From NCBI GenBank assembly GCA_022559845.1, contig CM040118.1, positions 238,375,224-238,439,223 of the forward strand: a stretch of 64,000 nt of DNA. Reading direction: 5' to 3'. The DNA comes from Amorphophallus konjac. Its lineage: Eukaryota; Streptophyta; Magnoliopsida; Alismatales; Araceae. The notes beneath the pieces are model-generated. The model saw only the letters and a program-made list of their open reading frames with translations, was not told the origin of the DNA and ran no database searches. Both the position numbers and the translations under genes were made by a program. Below are positions 62,088-64,000 of this stretch, piece after piece (within the stretch, counting starts at the first letter, position 1; each line of letters starts with the position of its first letter).

Positions 62088-62901
62088 TTCCCGGACTCGT
62101 ACCGGCCCCAAATGACGACCAATCAACACGAAATCAGCGAAAATGGAAAACAGACATTCTGGGGGTCACAATGAAACTAATCTAGTCGAAAACCATCGCC
62201 GTTTTCCGACGAACCCAACGCACACCCCCCGAGCATGCTTTTCCCAAAATTGAACGAAACCCGCTCGAATGCACACCGTTCGGCATGAAACTGTGAGGGA
62301 ACGCAGAAGAGAAGTAGGTCATCCGTCTCCCTACCTCCATCGAAGATTTTGCGCATCGAAATGACTAAACTGCGCCGAAAACCGCATCACGAGCTCGACC
62401 GTCGGCTTTGAATCTACCATTTGGGATCGCGCCAGAAACGGTCTGATCCTCGCCCCATCGCGCACCCGATCACTGCCACAACATCTCCACTGCCTGCCCA
62501 TGCCTCCTCCGTCTGCAGCCGGAGCCGGAAGGGCGAGAGAGGAGAGAAAATGGGAGAGAGATAGGGTCACGTGCGAATGAAAGGGAGGAGAGAGGAAGAA
62601 GAAAGAAAAAGAAAAGGAATTAGGAAATTTTCCTAATTTTTAAAAATTCAATTTTTGGCCCAAAAATGGACTAATTCAGAAAAATACGTAAAAATAGTCA
62701 AAACGATACTCTCAAAGAGTACATCGCAACTGTAGCATCCTCGAGTCGATGAACTGAGAAATAAACTCACCATAGGGTTCCGTAACTTGTACGAGAGAAA
62801 AACTCACATGAATCGTGAAACTCAACTCAGGACCCACAAAAGCGATCCGAAAGCACACCGAAAAGGATCCGAAAGATCCGATAAGAATCTAAGGCATCAC
62901 A
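62088..62901 (-). repeat. Right part of the level-0 LTR
   Basis: Continues the LTR broken at 8027. On the minus strand it begins TGTGATGCCTTAG right after a polypurine tract, so it is the 3' LTR. Similarity to the end of the solo LTR (55140-55786) is moderate. No gene seen; the small open frames are GC-rich shadows. Confidence 0.7.
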
Positions 62902-62912
62902 GCCTCCCCTCC
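62902..62912 (-). promoter_or_regulatory. Polypurine tract of the level-0 element
   Basis: On the minus strand GGAGGGGAGGC, preceded by TTTTGAGGATGAAATTTCTT, the segment that typically closes chromovirus pol or its 3' region before the LTR. Confidence 0.75.
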
Positions 62913-64000
62913 TTCAAGAAATTTCATCCTCAAAATTTAAGGAACGAACAAGAAGAAGTAGGGACGAACAAACCCCAAGACACAACTTAAAACAGCACGA
63001 CTCTCGAAAAACAAAATTCAGAGGAACACTGCCAGACCATAATCACAAGCATATGCTCTGGATCTCAAGGAAAATCGATCCAAAGGACGAGTATGGCACC
63101 CAAGTGAACACAAGTCTGACACCTCCGAACAAGGCAACGTCGCCTACGTCTCACAGGAAATGAGACACGACTCATGCCACGACAACAACCATCGGGAAAA
63201 CAAAATGATAGACACGGCAAGCATCGACTTAAACAAGGAAGCATAGTCCTCTCAGCTGATAGCTCGACACATCGGCTCCAATGCCAAAGGCAACAACGAA
63301 ACCTGGTACACCTGACGCCAATGACAGCACCGGACCAAAAACACAATCAAGTTAGTCCTCACTCAGATATTACATCTGATTCGAGTCACATGCCAACTCT
63401 ACCAAGAAAGAAGAGTACATCACAACCAATTGACAAGACTCTAGTCCACACAGTGCCAAGACAGATTCACAGGGAAACAACGACAAAACGACAATGACAA
63501 CAGCAGCACTTGCAGGATCTCGGATCCGTACTGAACATAGAACCACGGAACACAACTGCAAGCTGGGTCACATCAAGGCACAATAACAGCTGAGCCCACG
63601 ATTACAAAGGACTAGCCATGCATCGAGCAGCTTACCAAGGAAAGACCCACAACAACAAGGACAACAATCTTGGGAAAATGCATCTCAAGGACCAGGATCA
63701 CGTCCTGAGTGCACAATACCCAAGAAAGAATTGTAGAGCATAGGGCACTCAACCAGCAGAGATGCCGACAGATTCCCCAATACTCACAAATGCCAGTGCC
63801 AACACCAGAATGCCTTTAAGAATAACGGCATGGCAACAGACAACATCAAGGCACAAGAAGCCAAGACGAAGTCACATCGAGAAAAATAATTATCTAGACC
63901 GGCCAGAATCTTTCAACCAGCGATCCTCGACCCGTGGGTTATCAGCCCATACACTTCCACTGCGCACTCAAACAACACACACAGGCATCAGAAATATCTC
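62913..64000 (-). other. 3' internal region of the level-0 element, cut by the right edge
   Basis: About 1.1 kb of the minus-strand element next to its polypurine tract. Apart from the conserved-looking end near 62913-62940 I see no coherent pol frame. It is either decayed beyond reading or a noncoding 3' spacer. The element's pol and other LTR would lie to the right of the window. Confidence 0.45.

Noticed and set aside
62913..64000. Possible pol fragment at the right edge
   Set aside because: Apart from the segment just before the polypurine tract, no RT, RNase H or integrase motif can be read in any frame.
1..64000. Host gene or gene cluster
   Set aside because: Every long frame is retrotransposon gag or pol or lies inside an LTR; no exon structure of a host gene is visible.

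Overview
The window is plant nuclear DNA made entirely of LTR retrotransposons nested inside one another. I found no host gene, rRNA, tRNA or bacterial feature. The lineages present (Ty3/gypsy Tekay/Del chromovirus, Tat/Ogre-like and Athila, plus Ty1/copia of SIRE/Maximus type), the tRNA-iMet and tRNA-Asp primer sites and the 2-4 kb LTRs point to a flowering plant with a large, repeat-rich genome. I cannot name the species.

Layout, oldest to youngest. Level 0: one minus-strand chromovirus-like element. Its 3' LTR is split into 6262-8027 and 62088-62901, and its internal end is at 62902-64000, running off the right edge. Level 1, inserted in that LTR: a minus-strand copia element whose right LTR ends at 6261 and which runs off the left edge, and a plus-strand Tat/Ogre-like element spanning 8028-62082 (target duplication CGGGG/CGAGG). 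Level 2, inside the Tat element: a minus-strand Tekay element at 9641-20499 in its 5' LTR (AATCT); a plus-strand Tekay element at 21829-32437 in its leader (AGTGG); two solo LTRs of one further family in opposite orientation at 35410-39165 (GCCGG) and 42678-46537 (CTTCT); and a plus-strand Athila element at 48677-61939 in its 3' LTR (ATGCC). Level 3: a solo LTR of a family related to level 0 at 53185-55786 inside the Athila gag-pro gene (ATGTT). With the insertions removed, the Tat element is about 11.7 kb with about 2.0 kb LTRs.

Coding content. Each Tekay copy has a single 4,353-nt gag-pol frame with no length change: two nonsense codons in the first copy, five in the second. The Athila gag-pol is more decayed. 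The Tat-like and copia elements keep gag-like frames, but I see no reverse transcriptase or integrase in what is visible of them.

The most unusual signal is not a gene. The LTRs of several unrelated families (Tekay, Tat-like, the level-0/solo chromovirus-like family, and the TGTGGACG solo family) carry interspersed arrays of short GC-rich dyads or palindromes, often one cluster upstream and one downstream of the TATA box. One dyad is nearly identical between a Tat-like and two chromovirus-like LTRs. In one LTR, 28-bp palindromes repeat at exactly 32-bp spacing. The copia and Tat-like LTRs share a repeated TGCACCGAC motif, and in the Tat-like LTR it is spaced 21-22 bp. The Athila LTR lacks all of these. 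A roughly 60-bp block is also shared by the Tat-like leader and the Tekay LTR.
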